Below, piece by piece: positions 1 through 6,850 of a stretch of DNA of 6,981 nt (its first letter is position 1; each line of letters begins with the position of its first letter). Source of the stretch: Lachnospiraceae bacterium UBA6452 (GTDB lineage: Bacteria; Bacillota; Clostridia; Lachnospirales; Lachnospiraceae); NCBI GenBank assembly GCA_002441865.1, contig DJNY01000149.1, positions 11,018-17,998 of the forward strand, given 5' to 3'. Both the position numbers and the translations under genes were made by a program. Under the pieces are notes generated by a model, which did no database searches, was not told the origin of the DNA, and was given only the letters and a program-made list of their open reading frames with translations.

Positions 1-3000
1 CAGAAGATATGACAGTAGAGCTTTTGCCGGATACAGCTTACGGGATCGATGTAACGATCAATGGAGAAGTGCAGCGGTTTGCGCGGGGAGATTCTCTGCC
101 GGAAGGATACTTTTATATCGGGATATATGAAAATGGCAGTTATCAAACCGCTTATGACTGCAGACCGGGAAAAGAGAAGGTGGTTGTGAAAAAGTCTATG
201 CAGCTGTTGGCTCTGCGGTGCGGGGACAGTGCGGATCATCTGGAATTTATGATCGATTCCGCAGAAGACCTGAATGCCTACTCAATGTTATTATTTGAAG
301 ATTATCAGAAAAACGGTGTGAAGGCATCTGAGGCAGATCTGAAGCTGACAAAAGATATTACAATAGACAGTATGGTAAGAGCCGGTTATAATGACGGTCC
401 GTTTTATGGTACGCTGGATGGGCAGAACCATACGATCACACTGGATCTGACGGTGGACGAAGCAGATAACAAAACTGCTGCCGGTCTGTTTCAGCGTCTG
501 GCAGGAATTGTCAAAAATCTGACGATTGATGGCAGGATTCAAGTGCAGGACAGGAGTATTGCGGTTGGTGGTATTGCCGGTATTGTATGCGGTGAAAAAA
601 ACCTGATCAGTCATTGCAGCTCTGATGTGGATATCTATATAGAAGGAAGCGACATGCGGGCAGGTGGATTAGTCGGCCGGGTTGATGCAGGCAGCCTGCA
701 GATCAGTGACAGCAGCATGAATGGTATGCTGGTTGCGAATGGCGCTGATAACTGTATTGCCGGGCTTGTAGGATATTTTGACGCTGACAGCCTGCAGATC
801 GATCGATGCCATGTAACAAGCGTTATGGATATTACATCTGAAAATACGATCGTATCGGGTATAGCCAATGAACTGGCAAATGCGCAGGACATGACGATCA
901 ATAACTGTTATGTAAGCGGAGAGATCAGACGTGGTGTATACCAGGATAAAGGGTTAGAGATATACGGACTTGCTTATGCGCGCGAATCGGATTCAAATAG
1001 CAGGGGAACAGTAACAAACTGTTATAATGATGCGGAAGAGAAGGATTCTTCATATGGTGATCTCCCTATTGATACAGTTGGCGGAGCATTGCAGACGGAT
1101 AACTGCTATTATGTGGAAGAGCAGTGCGAAGAGCAGCCGGAGCTTACGGGCGTGACAGAAGAACAGGTCAAAAACGGAGCATTGTGTTATCTGTTAAATC
1201 AGGGCAATACGGAAGATCCGATCTGGTATCAGACGATTGGTTCAGATCTGCGTCCGGTAACGGAAGCAGATGGGCATGCAGTCGTATATGAAAAGACAGA
1301 CAGTGAAACAGGAAAGAAGTTCTATGAAAATGCCGAAGGAACTGTTGTTTCACCGGAAGTCCATAAATACCGGTATGTAGATATGGAATTTAAGACAGAA
1401 AGCAATGAGGTTACTGCTTATGCTGTATTCCGTTGTGAGAACTGTAAGGAATTCATAGGAGAGCCTGCAGAAGTAACAATAGAAAGAATAGAGCCGGACT
1501 GTGAAGAGGATGGAGAGATTATTTATACAGCAACACTGACCAAAGATGGCAAAACTTATACAGGCAGCATGGAAGAGACGATCCCTGCGACCGGACATAA
1601 GTATGGCAGCTGGGAGCTGACTGCAAATGGAGATGGAATACGGGTTTGTCAGAATCCGGGCTGTGATGAATATGAGGAGTGTGATCATAGTCGTGAGGAA
1701 CCTTATCAGAAAGTTGTATCTGCAAATGACTGTATTCCGGTTGATTATGAAGCAACCTTCTGCAACGTATGCGGACTGAATATTTCTGATGCGCAGGAGC
1801 AGGAAAGCCATGCATATGTAGAAGAATTAATTGCACCGGAGGCACAGAGGAAGAGTGGAGCAACCTGTGAGGAGAAGGCTGTTTACTTTGCAATCTGTAA
1901 AAGATGTCACAGGCTTGACATGGAGCATACCTTTGAAGCCGGAGCGTGTACAGGGCACACGATCTGGGAAGTGAAAAAATACAAGTGGAATAAGGACAAT
2001 AGCTGTGACCTTGTATACGAGTGTTATGAGTGTGAGTCGATCCAGACGAAAAAGATGGAAGTAACAAGAACGGTCTTACAGGAACGTACCTGTATGCAGT
2101 CCGGGAAATATGTATATTCCGCAGTGCTGGAAGAGGACGACGACGATGTTTATAAAGCACCGGATAAAGAAGTGAAAGTGCCTGCAACCGGGCATGCGCT
2201 TGCAGGTGGTAACATGAAATTTACAGAAGTGACCGGCGCGGATGGTAAGCCGGTGGTAACTGCAGTACTTCCGATCCACTGCAATAATGATAATTGTACT
2301 TACCGGCAGAATATCCCTGCTATCGTAGAAGCGGGAAAGGATACAACAACCTGCGTAGCAGACGGCACTGTTACCTATACCGCAAAGGTGATCTGGAACG
2401 CACAGACCTATACAGATACGTATCAGGTAAAGACAACAAAGCACGGACATAAGCTGAAGAGCTATGTGGCAAAGAAAGAGGCAACAACAGAGCAGGCAGG
2501 AATGCAGGCATATTACACCTGTAAAAACTGTGACGGCAAATTTGCGGATCAGGCACTGACAAAGCCTGTAACAGATGCTGAGCTGGCGATCCCGAAGCTG
2601 ACAGCACCGGAGGGGCAGCCAAGCCAGAAGCCACAGCCGGGCCAGAACCCACAGCCGGGCAAGAACCCGCAAGGGGGTCAGGAGCCAGATGTAAAGCCGG
2701 AAGTGATCAGGCAGAAGGATGGTTCCGGTATTACGATCATCAGTAAGAAGAAAAAAGAAGTCAGTTATACAGGGGCAAAGAAAACCAAAACATCACTGAC
2801 AGTACCGGCAGAGGTAAAGATCGGCAAGAAGACATACAAGGTAACAAAGCTTGCGGATCATGCATTCAAAGGAAATAAAAAGCTGAAAAAGCTCACGCTT
2901 CCGAAAAGCTGTATCTATATCGGAACAGAAGCATTTTCCGGATGTACGAAGCTTAAAACTTTAACAATCAAGTCTAAAAAGCTGACGGAGAAAACAGTGG

Positions 3001-3128
3001 CCGATCATGCATTTAAAGGAATCAGTAAAAAGACAGTTATTAAAGTGCCAAAGAGTAAGGTGGATACATACAGAAAGCTGTTCAGAGAAAAAGGATTAAA
3101 TAAAAAAGTGAAGATCAGGGCAATCTGA
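1..3128 (+). CDS. Large mosaic surface protein (GLUG-type repeats, His/CxxC modules, BspA-like LRR), 5' partial
   Basis: Probably a secreted or cell-surface protein of adhesin or carbohydrate/host-interaction type; its function is not known. The frame is open to the window edge (first full codon at 3). The Met codon at 9 has no ribosome binding site and is followed by no signal peptide, so the true start is upstream. Numbering from that Met, residues 80-417 form a GLUG-type region (GTLDGQNHTI, AGLFQ, GGIAG, AGGLVG, IAGLVG, NCYV), ending in the block LCYLLNQG...WYQTIG...RPV that often closes such regions. Residues 452-866 are six His/CxxC units, 867-899 a Pro/Gln/Gly linker, and about 906-1039 a Lys-rich BspA-like leucine-rich domain (DHAFKG twice, TEAFSGCTKLKTLTI). 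No LPXTG motif or C-terminal hydrophobic tail is present, so any anchor must be N-terminal or non-covalent. It ends at TGA 3126-3128 and is followed by a terminator, so it is transcriptionally separate from the next genes. The reading frame is sure; the role is inferred. Confidence 0.9.
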   Translation, partial: EDMTVELLPDTAYGIDVTINGEVQRFARGDSLPEGYFYIGIYENGSYQTAYDCRPGKEKVVVKKSMQLLALRCGDSADHLEFMIDSAEDLNAYSMLLFEDYQKNGVKASEADLKLTKDITIDSMVRAGYNDGPFYGTLDGQNHTITLDLTVDEADNKTAAGLFQRLAGIVKNLTIDGRIQVQDRSIAVGGIAGIVCGEKNLISHCSSDVDIYIEGSDMRAGGLVGRVDAGSLQISDSSMNGMLVANGADNCIAGLVGYFDADSLQIDRCHVTSVMDITSENTIVSGIANELANAQDMTINNCYVSGEIRRGVYQDKGLEIYGLAYARESDSNSRGTVTNCYNDAEEKDSSYGDLPIDTVGGALQTDNCYYVEEQCEEQPELTGVTEEQVKNGALCYLLNQGNTEDPIWYQTIGSDLRPVTEADGHAVVYEKTDSETGKKFYENAEGTVVSPEVHKYRYVDMEFKTESNEVTAYAVFRCENCKEFIGEPAEVTIERIEPDCEEDGEIIYTATLTKDGKTYTGSMEETIPATGHKYGSWELTANGDGIRVCQNPGCDEYEECDHSREEPYQKVVSANDCIPVDYEATFCNVCGLNISDAQEQESHAYVEELIAPEAQRKSGATCEEKAVYFAICKRCHRLDMEHTFEAGACTGHTIWEVKKYKWNKDNSCDLVYECYECESIQTKKMEVTRTVLQERTCMQSGKYVYSAVLEEDDDDVYKAPDKEVKVPATGHALAGGNMKFTEVTGADGKPVVTAVLPIHCNNDNCTYRQNIPAIVEAGKDTTTCVADGTVTYTAKVIWNAQTYTDTYQVKTTKHGHKLKSYVAKKEATTEQAGMQAYYTCKNCDGKFADQALTKPVTDAELAIPKLTAPEGQPSQKPQPGQNPQPGKNPQGGQEPDVKPEVIRQKDGSGITIISKKKKEVSYTGAKKTKTSLTVPAEVKIGKKTYKVTKLADHAFKGNKKLKKLTLPKSCIYIGTEAFSGCTKLKTLTIKSKKLTEKTVADHAFKGISKKTVIKVPKSKVDTYRKLFREKGLNKKVKIRAI
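246..1259 (+). other. GLUG-type repeat domain within the surface protein
   Basis: Residues about 80-417 (numbered from the Met at 9). Short degenerate repeats of the form (A/G)GL(V/I)G followed by a polar beta strand and then an NC-Y/V-SG type turn appear at residues 158, 187, 218 and 251, with NCY motifs at about 299, 337 and 365. This pattern matches the GLUG motif of extracellular Firmicutes proteins and suggests a beta-solenoid-like fold. The first repeat is preceded by the typical entry segment with GTLDG and NHTI. The domain assignment is from motif recognition only. Confidence 0.7.
1362..2606 (+). repeat. Six degenerate His/CxxC protein repeats
   Basis: Protein-level repeats of about 49-85 residues, each opening with a His, usually after Gly: H452, H530, H601, H650, H729 and H814 (numbered from the Met at 9). 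Each contains at least one paired cysteine motif: CENC 476, CQNPGC 547, CNVC 585, CKRC 630, CYEC 672, CNNDNC 758 and CKNC 838. Several also share a phrase of the type C-x-x-x-G-x-x-x-YTA and end in PATGH. Comparable ATGH/CxxC repeats occur in other Clostridia surface proteins. The cysteine pairs could bind metal or form disulfides; the sequence does not decide which. The units are too diverged to show as DNA repeats. Confidence 0.7.
2607..2705 (+). repeat. Pro/Gln/Gly linker with an 18-bp tandem repeat
   Basis: Residues 867-899 are a low-complexity Pro, Gln, Gly and Lys segment that probably spaces the Cys-rich modules from the C-terminal leucine-rich domain. At the DNA level, two 18-bp copies lie in tandem (2631-2648 and 2649-2666) and differ at one base. 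A degraded third copy may follow (2667-2684). The unit is a multiple of three, so copy-number change would lengthen or shorten the linker without a frameshift. Confidence 0.75.
2724..3125 (+). other. C-terminal BspA-like leucine-rich repeat domain
   Basis: Residues about 906-1039 (numbered from the Met at 9). A Lys-rich beta lead-in containing SLTVPAEVKIGKKTYKVTKL is followed by about two BspA-type (LRR_5-like) repeats: ADHAFKGNKKLKKLTLPKS, then TEAFSGCTKLKTLTIKSKKL, then a second ADHAFKG. It closes with KVPKSKVDTYRKLF...KVKI. The DHAFKG coding stretch recurs almost exactly at 2856-2873 and 3003-3020. Such caps are common at the C-terminus of Lachnospiraceae extracellular proteins, where they are thought to mediate binding or cell-wall association. 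The specific ligand is unknown. Confidence 0.75.
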
Positions 3129-3149
3129 TAATGCCCTTTACCACACAAC

Positions 3150-3190
3150 GCAGAAAAGACCGGGTCAGCAGAGGATCCGGTCTTTTCTGC
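3150..3190 (+). terminator. Rho-independent terminator after the surface protein gene
   Basis: A perfect 14-bp inverted repeat (3150-3163 with 3177-3190) extends by a G-U and two further pairs to 3166/3174, leaving a 7-base loop (3167-3173). The GC-rich core is flanked by AAAA on the left arm and TTTT on the right arm. The T run therefore sits inside the extended stem, and the hairpin could terminate in either direction. It begins 21 bp after the stop codon of the upstream gene and isolates the downstream operon from read-through. Confidence 0.88.
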
Positions 3191-3198
3191 TGCCTGAA

Positions 3199-3229
3199 TT
3201 TAAGTTCTCTTTAAGTAACTATTTTAAAG
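3199..3229 (+). promoter_or_regulatory. Candidate response-regulator operator: TTTAAG direct repeats at 11-bp period
   Basis: TTTAAG occurs exactly at 3199-3204 and 3210-3215, a start-to-start spacing of 11 bp. A looser copy (TTTTAAAG, 3222-3229) lies about one further turn downstream. PhoB/OmpR-family regulators are known to bind head-to-tail boxes spaced about 11 bp, one helical turn, upstream of or replacing the -35 element. The boxes lie directly upstream of the response regulator gene, so autoregulation is the natural inference. The region is AT-rich, so chance similarity is not excluded. Confidence 0.5.
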
Positions 3230-3239
3230 TAAAAAAGAA

Positions 3240-3245
3240 TATGCT
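3240..3245 (+). promoter_or_regulatory. Candidate -10 element of the two-component/MBOAT operon
   Basis: TATGCT lies 25 bp upstream of the regulator start codon and is the best -10-like hexamer in the gap. At 17-bp spacing the -35 position (3217-3222, AACTAT) is poor, as expected for a promoter needing an activator bound at the TTTAAG boxes. TACCAT at 3245-3250 is a weaker alternative. Confidence 0.4.
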
Positions 3246-3258
3246 ACCATAAAGCCTT

Positions 3259-3264
3259 GGGAGG
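3259..3264 (+). promoter_or_regulatory. Ribosome binding site of the response regulator
   Basis: GGGAGG stands 6 bases before the ATG at 3271. It fixes that start together with the immediate MRLLLAEDE receiver-domain opening. Confidence 0.85.
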
Positions 3265-3270
3265 CGGAAA

Positions 3271-3948
3271 ATGAGATTATTACTGGCGGAAGATGAAAAG
3301 GAACTGGCAAGGGCACTTGTGACGGTGCTGACCTATAATCATTATTCTGTAGATGAAGTGTATGACGGGGAGCAGGCACTGGTATATCTGGAACACGGAA
3401 GCTATGACGGTGTGATCCTGGATATTATGATGCCAAAGCTGGATGGAATTTCTGTCCTGAAAAAAATAAGAGCACAGGGAAATCAGGTTCCTGTATTGAT
3501 CCTGTCAGCGAGATCGGCACTGGAGGACAAGGTAAACGGACTGGATTGTGGGGCAGATGATTATCTGACAAAGCCGTTTGCAACAAAGGAACTCCTTGCG
3601 CGTATACGCGCGATGACAAGGCGCAGGGAAAATGTGATGGAACAAAACCTGCATTTTGAGGATCTGGAGCTTTCCGTAACTTCCTTTCAGCTTGGCTGCA
3701 GGGGAGAATGGCTGTATCTTGCCAACAAGGAATATCAGATGATGGAAATGCTTTTGAAAAATCCCAGATGTGTCCTTTCTGCCGAACAGTTTATTGAGGC
3801 AATCTGGGGCTATGAAAGTGATGTGGAAAATAATGTGGTCTGGACCTATATATCCAGACTGCGCAGGGTTTTAAAGCAGCTTGATTCCCGCACGGTCATC
3901 CGGACGGCGAAAGGAATCGGGTTTGCGCTGGAGAAAGATGATGATTAA
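3271..3948 (+). CDS. OmpR/PhoB-family DNA-binding response regulator
   Basis: A cytoplasmic transcription factor activated by phosphotransfer from its partner kinase. At 225 residues it has the normal length for the family. The receiver domain (about 1-115) has the acidic pair E7/D8, phospho-acceptor D51 in the ILDIMMPKLDG block, S79 in LILSAR, and the conserved lysine K101 in LTKPF. The C-terminal winged-helix domain (about 127-221) shows the LANKEYQMMEMLL start, a VWTYISRLRRVL recognition-helix region, and RTAKGIGFAL at the wing, where RGVGY is more usual. The start is set by GGGAGG 6 bases upstream. The gene is first in the operon and its 3' end overlaps the kinase start, so the two are probably translationally coupled. 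TTTAAG boxes upstream suggest autoregulation. All key phosphorylation residues are intact; the regulon is not known from sequence. Confidence 0.96.
   Translation: MRLLLAEDEKELARALVTVLTYNHYSVDEVYDGEQALVYLEHGSYDGVILDIMMPKLDGISVLKKIRAQGNQVPVLILSARSALEDKVNGLDCGADDYLTKPFATKELLARIRAMTRRRENVMEQNLHFEDLELSVTSFQLGCRGEWLYLANKEYQMMEMLLKNPRCVLSAEQFIEAIWGYESDVENNVVWTYISRLRRVLKQLDSRTVIRTAKGIGFALEKDDD
3929..3933 (+). promoter_or_regulatory. Ribosome binding site deciding the kinase start
   Basis: TGGAG inside the end of the regulator gene lies 7 bases before the ATG at 3941 and only 4 before the adjacent in-frame ATG at 3938, favouring 3941. A longer reading from an ATG at 3881 lacks such a site and adds an unlikely Arg-rich leader. 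Confidence 0.65.
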
Positions 3949-5206
3949 GCAGCTGCAAAGACGGTTTATTAAAATTGCCATGCTATCTTTCTGTATTGTG
4001 GTTTTTTTGATCGTAGGACTTACCAATGTACTGAACTATGTACGTGCGAAGAAGGAAATCGAGGAAAATCTGTCGGTTGTACTGGAAAATCTGGATGTGA
4101 TCCAGCAGACGGAAAAGAACTGGAAATGGAACTACGGGCGGAAGGACACAGAGGATAACTATGTATATGCGGAAGATGCCGATACGAAAGAAGATATTGA
4201 TGCCATTTTAAGTGGCGTCCGCTTTTTTACGGTGACGCTGGATGCAGAGGGAAATGTGATCCGGACGAATACAAAAAATACCAATACGGTAGATGCCCGG
4301 CGGGCTGCGGAGATCGCACTCGACCTGCATCGGAAAGGGAAAACGGACGGCTACGGAAAGTACAGCCGGTACAGAGCGGTTTCATCAGGCAATGATCTGA
4401 TCTACGTTTTTGTCAACTGCAAGCGGAAGCTGCGGGAATGCAATAATTTCCTGAAAACAAGCCTGCTTAGTGCGATCCTGGAGCTGATCGCGGTTTTCTT
4501 CCCGGTTTATTTCTTTTCCCGGGCTGTTGTCAGACCGGTGCAGGAAAGTGTTGAGAAGCAGAAGGCATTTATCACAAATGCCGGGCATGAGATCAAAACA
4601 CCGCTGACCATCATAGATGCCAATACCGATGTCATTGAGCTGACAAGCGGTGAGACAGAGTGGACGAAAAGTATCCGGAATCAGATCAGAAGACTGACAA
4701 AGCTGACAGAAGAGCTGGTGGGGCTTGCAAAGCTGCAGGAAATAGAGCAGCTTACCGGCCCACAGAAAATACAGCTGTCAGATCTTTTGCAGGATGCCTG
4801 TGAGCAATTTGAAACCGTAGCAAAAACACATGGAAAAGAGCTGGGGTGGGATCTGCAGCAGAATCTCTGGGTGTATGGGGATGAAGCAATGCTGGAACGG
4901 CTATTTTCCATATTACTGGATAATGCCATAAAATACGCGGACGAAAAAGCCGGGATCAGTGTCAGTGCCAAAAGGAATGGTAAATATATACTGGTGGAAG
5001 TCAGAAATCCGGCAGAAAATATGAAAAAAGGGAAGCATATGGATCTGTTCGAGCGGTTTTACAGGGCGGATACTTCCCATAATTCCGCAACCGGCGGACA
5101 GGGGATCGGTTTATCCAGTGCGCAGACCATTGTGGAACTTCATAAAGGAAAAATAACAGCTTATAGTCCTGCGGATGGGGAAATCTGTTTTACGATCCGG
5201 CTGTAA
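3941..5206 (+). CDS. Membrane sensor histidine kinase, HAMP-less, with extracellular sensor
   Basis: Sensor kinase partner of the preceding regulator, 421 residues from the ATG at 3941 (8-bp overlap with the regulator gene). TM1 is about residues 12-32. An extracytoplasmic domain of about 140 residues (33-172) contains RFFTVTLDAEGNVI (94-107) and ends in DLIYVFVNCKRKL, a PAS-like pattern seen in Lachnospiraceae kinases. TM2 is about 173-196. Only about 20 residues separate TM2 from the phospho-acceptor H216 in ITNAGHEIKTPLTII, so there is no room for a normal HAMP domain. The ATPase domain has the N box (LLDNAIKYA, N328), LFERFYRAD, and the G2 box GGQGIGLS (388-391). The G1 box is atypical: VEVRNPAENM has N356 where the usual D-x-G-x-G stands. 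The rest looks intact, so the kinase is probably active. The signal is unknown; the linked MBOAT gene suggests an envelope cue. Confidence 0.94.
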   Translation: MIKQLQRRFIKIAMLSFCIVVFLIVGLTNVLNYVRAKKEIEENLSVVLENLDVIQQTEKNWKWNYGRKDTEDNYVYAEDADTKEDIDAILSGVRFFTVTLDAEGNVIRTNTKNTNTVDARRAAEIALDLHRKGKTDGYGKYSRYRAVSSGNDLIYVFVNCKRKLRECNNFLKTSLLSAILELIAVFFPVYFFSRAVVRPVQESVEKQKAFITNAGHEIKTPLTIIDANTDVIELTSGETEWTKSIRNQIRRLTKLTEELVGLAKLQEIEQLTGPQKIQLSDLLQDACEQFETVAKTHGKELGWDLQQNLWVYGDEAMLERLFSILLDNAIKYADEKAGISVSAKRNGKYILVEVRNPAENMKKGKHMDLFERFYRADTSHNSATGGQGIGLSSAQTIVELHKGKITAYSPADGEICFTIRL

Positions 5207-5234
5207 ACTGTTTGCAAATCATAAATTACGAGTT

Positions 5235-5239
5235 GGAGG
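5235..5239 (+). promoter_or_regulatory. Ribosome binding site deciding the MBOAT start
   Basis: GGAGG lies 10 bases before the ATG at 5250, which is followed directly by a hydrophobic segment. The frame is also open from an ATG at 5175 inside the kinase gene, but that start has no site and would add 25 non-hydrophobic residues. The 5207-5249 gap shows no terminator or convincing promoter. Confidence 0.75.
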
Positions 5240-5249
5240 AAAGATACAG

Positions 5250-6836
5250 ATGTCTGTTGTATCGTATGCATTTTTATTGTTTTTACTGATCGTCTGTCTG
5301 GTCTATTATATCGTACCGAAAAGATGGCAGTGGGTTGTTTTGTTTGTGGCAGGTATTGTATTTTATGCCGGCGCAGGCGTATCTTATCTGGCAATAGTGG
5401 GACTGACGGCACTTGCGGTTTATATCTGTTCGCTGCTGATGCAGAAAAATCTGGACCAGCAGGAAGTGATGCTGCAGGATGTTGACCGGAAGACTGCCAG
5501 AAAGATCAAAAATGAAATGAAGCATAAACGGAAACGGGTGCTTGTATGCGGACTGATCATTGTGATCGGTATTCTGGTGCTGTTTAAGGGAAGTGATTTC
5601 CTGATCGAAAATATAAATGTTCTGCTTTCCCATACCGTACATACACAGATCAGTGCGTGGAAGCTGGTTGCACCGCTGGGCATTTCATTTTATTCGTTCA
5701 TGATGATCGCCTATCTGGCCGATCTGTATCACGGACGGATCAGTGCACAGAAAAATTTCCTGAAGTATCTGACTTATGTACTGTATTTTCCGCATATCAC
5801 GCAGGGACCGATCGGCAGATATGATCCGCTCGGAACGGAAATGTTTGCAGAGCACAGATTCAATTATGATATGTTCCGGAAAGGTGTCTGGCTGATGATC
5901 TGGGGCTATTTCAAAAAACTTGTGATCGCAGACCGGATCGCTCCTTTTGTCACTACAGTGATCAAAAATGCACCGGATTATTCCGGCCCGGTCTTTTTAC
6001 TGGTCGGTGTGATCTACTCCATCCAGATATACTGTGACTTTTCCGGGTGTATGGATATTGTCCGCGGTTCTTCCGAATGTCTGGGCATCCGCTTAAAGGA
6101 AAACTTCCGCCGCCCGTACTTCTCACGCAATATGCCCGAGTTCTGGAGACGCTGGCATATTTCGCTCGGTGAATTTTTCCGGGAAAATGTATTTTATCCG
6201 GTTTCTACCTCTGCGCTGTTCCTGAAACTGAATACAGCGGGCAGAAAACGGTTTGGAAATGAATGGGGCAGGAACATTGCTTCTTGTCTGCCTATTTTAT
6301 GTGTCTGGATTCTGACCGGTGTCTGGCACGGGGCAAACTGGAATTATATCGGATGGGGCGTTTACCATGGTATTCTGATCTGTTTATCCGCCATGTTTGA
6401 ACAGCCGATCAAAAATCTGATGGAAAAGGCAAAGATCAATACCGGTCATATGGCATTTCAGGTGTTCCAGATGCTCAGAACCTTTTTCCTGTGTCTGATC
6501 GGACGACTGATCTTCCTCGGAAACGGACTTTCCGATTCCTTTTATATGATCGGTTCTGCTTTTTGCAGGCCACAGGCTGCTTATACAATGAAACTGTTTG
6601 TGCTGCGCAGGAAAGAATGGGCTTTTGTACTTGCCTGCATGCTGCTTCTGCTTGCGGTTTCGATCGCGCAGGAAATACTGGAACGCCGCGGGATCGATAT
6701 GACGATCCGTGACTGGCTTGGAAACAGAAATGTGATCTTCAGAGGTGCTGTGCTTCTTGCAGGTGTTCTGCTGATCCTCTGCTTTGGTGTGTACGGAGCA
6801 GGCGCAGGTGCGACATTCATTTATGAGCAGTTTTAG
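5250..6836 (+). CDS. MBOAT-family membrane O-acyltransferase (AlgI/DltB type)
   Basis: Polytopic membrane protein of 528 residues, within the usual range for AlgI-type proteins. The family moves acyl groups, often acetyl or D-alanyl, across the membrane onto extracellular polymers. Visible hallmarks are SFYSFMMIAYLADLYHGRI (146-164); FPHITQGPIGR (180-190); DFSGCMDIVRG (263-273); ENFRRPYFSRNMPEFWRRWHISL with H303 (284-306); and LTGVWHGANWNYIGWGVYHG, where H360 matches the family's catalytic histidine. The end, FIYEQF, resembles the FIYFQF terminus of the family. A charged loop (about 65-97) between early membrane segments is probably cytoplasmic. It sits 43 bp after the kinase and 14 bp before a membrane-anchored gene, consistent with one operon. 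No DltA- or DltC-like gene is in view, so teichoic-acid D-alanylation is not supported, and polysaccharide or peptidoglycan O-acetylation is the more likely general role. The acyl donor and acceptor are unknown. Confidence 0.95.
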   Translation: MSVVSYAFLLFLLIVCLVYYIVPKRWQWVVLFVAGIVFYAGAGVSYLAIVGLTALAVYICSLLMQKNLDQQEVMLQDVDRKTARKIKNEMKHKRKRVLVCGLIIVIGILVLFKGSDFLIENINVLLSHTVHTQISAWKLVAPLGISFYSFMMIAYLADLYHGRISAQKNFLKYLTYVLYFPHITQGPIGRYDPLGTEMFAEHRFNYDMFRKGVWLMIWGYFKKLVIADRIAPFVTTVIKNAPDYSGPVFLLVGVIYSIQIYCDFSGCMDIVRGSSECLGIRLKENFRRPYFSRNMPEFWRRWHISLGEFFRENVFYPVSTSALFLKLNTAGRKRFGNEWGRNIASCLPILCVWILTGVWHGANWNYIGWGVYHGILICLSAMFEQPIKNLMEKAKINTGHMAFQVFQMLRTFFLCLIGRLIFLGNGLSDSFYMIGSAFCRPQAAYTMKLFVLRRKEWAFVLACMLLLLAVSIAQEILERRGIDMTIRDWLGNRNVIFRGAVLLAGVLLILCFGVYGAGAGATFIYEQF

Positions 6837-6838
6837 AC

Positions 6839-6843
6839 GGAGG
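6839..6843 (+). promoter_or_regulatory. Ribosome binding site of the last, partial gene
   Basis: GGAGG lies 7 bases before the ATG at 6851, just past the TAG of the MBOAT gene. It supports a real start there and co-transcription with the MBOAT gene. Confidence 0.85.
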
Positions 6844-6850
6844 AACAAAA

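Noticed and set aside
1519..2187. Long open frame of 222 codons on the minus strand inside the surface protein gene
   Set aside because: Composition is rich in Ser, His, Pro, Cys and Leu, as expected from the antisense of an acidic, Glu/Tyr-rich gene. There is no recognisable domain, and it overlaps a clearly coding + frame and other antisense frames.
2076..2672. Open frame of 198 codons on the minus strand with a hydrophobic, Cys-rich product
   Set aside because: It mirrors the Cys/Thr/Lys-rich modules of the + strand gene. The hydrophobicity is an antisense artefact and no family is recognisable.
3129..3270. Riboswitch or small RNA gene in the 142-bp gap
   Set aside because: The only strong structure is the terminator hairpin. 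The remaining 80 bases are AT-rich and are better explained as promoter and operator.
3881..3940. Upstream ATG at 3881 as the kinase start
   Set aside because: It would give an Arg-rich 20-residue leader before TM1, lies deep within the regulator gene and has no good ribosome binding site. ATG 3941 has TGGAG 7 bases upstream.
5175..5249. Upstream ATG at 5175 as the MBOAT start
   Set aside because: It overlaps the kinase 3' end, adds 25 polar residues not expected before the first membrane segment, and the GGAGG at 5235-5239 points to ATG 5250.
5250..6836. Assignment as dltB of a D-alanylation operon
   Set aside because: No dltA, dltC or dltD can be seen, and the two-component gene order does not match a dlt operon. 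Only the wider MBOAT family call is supported.
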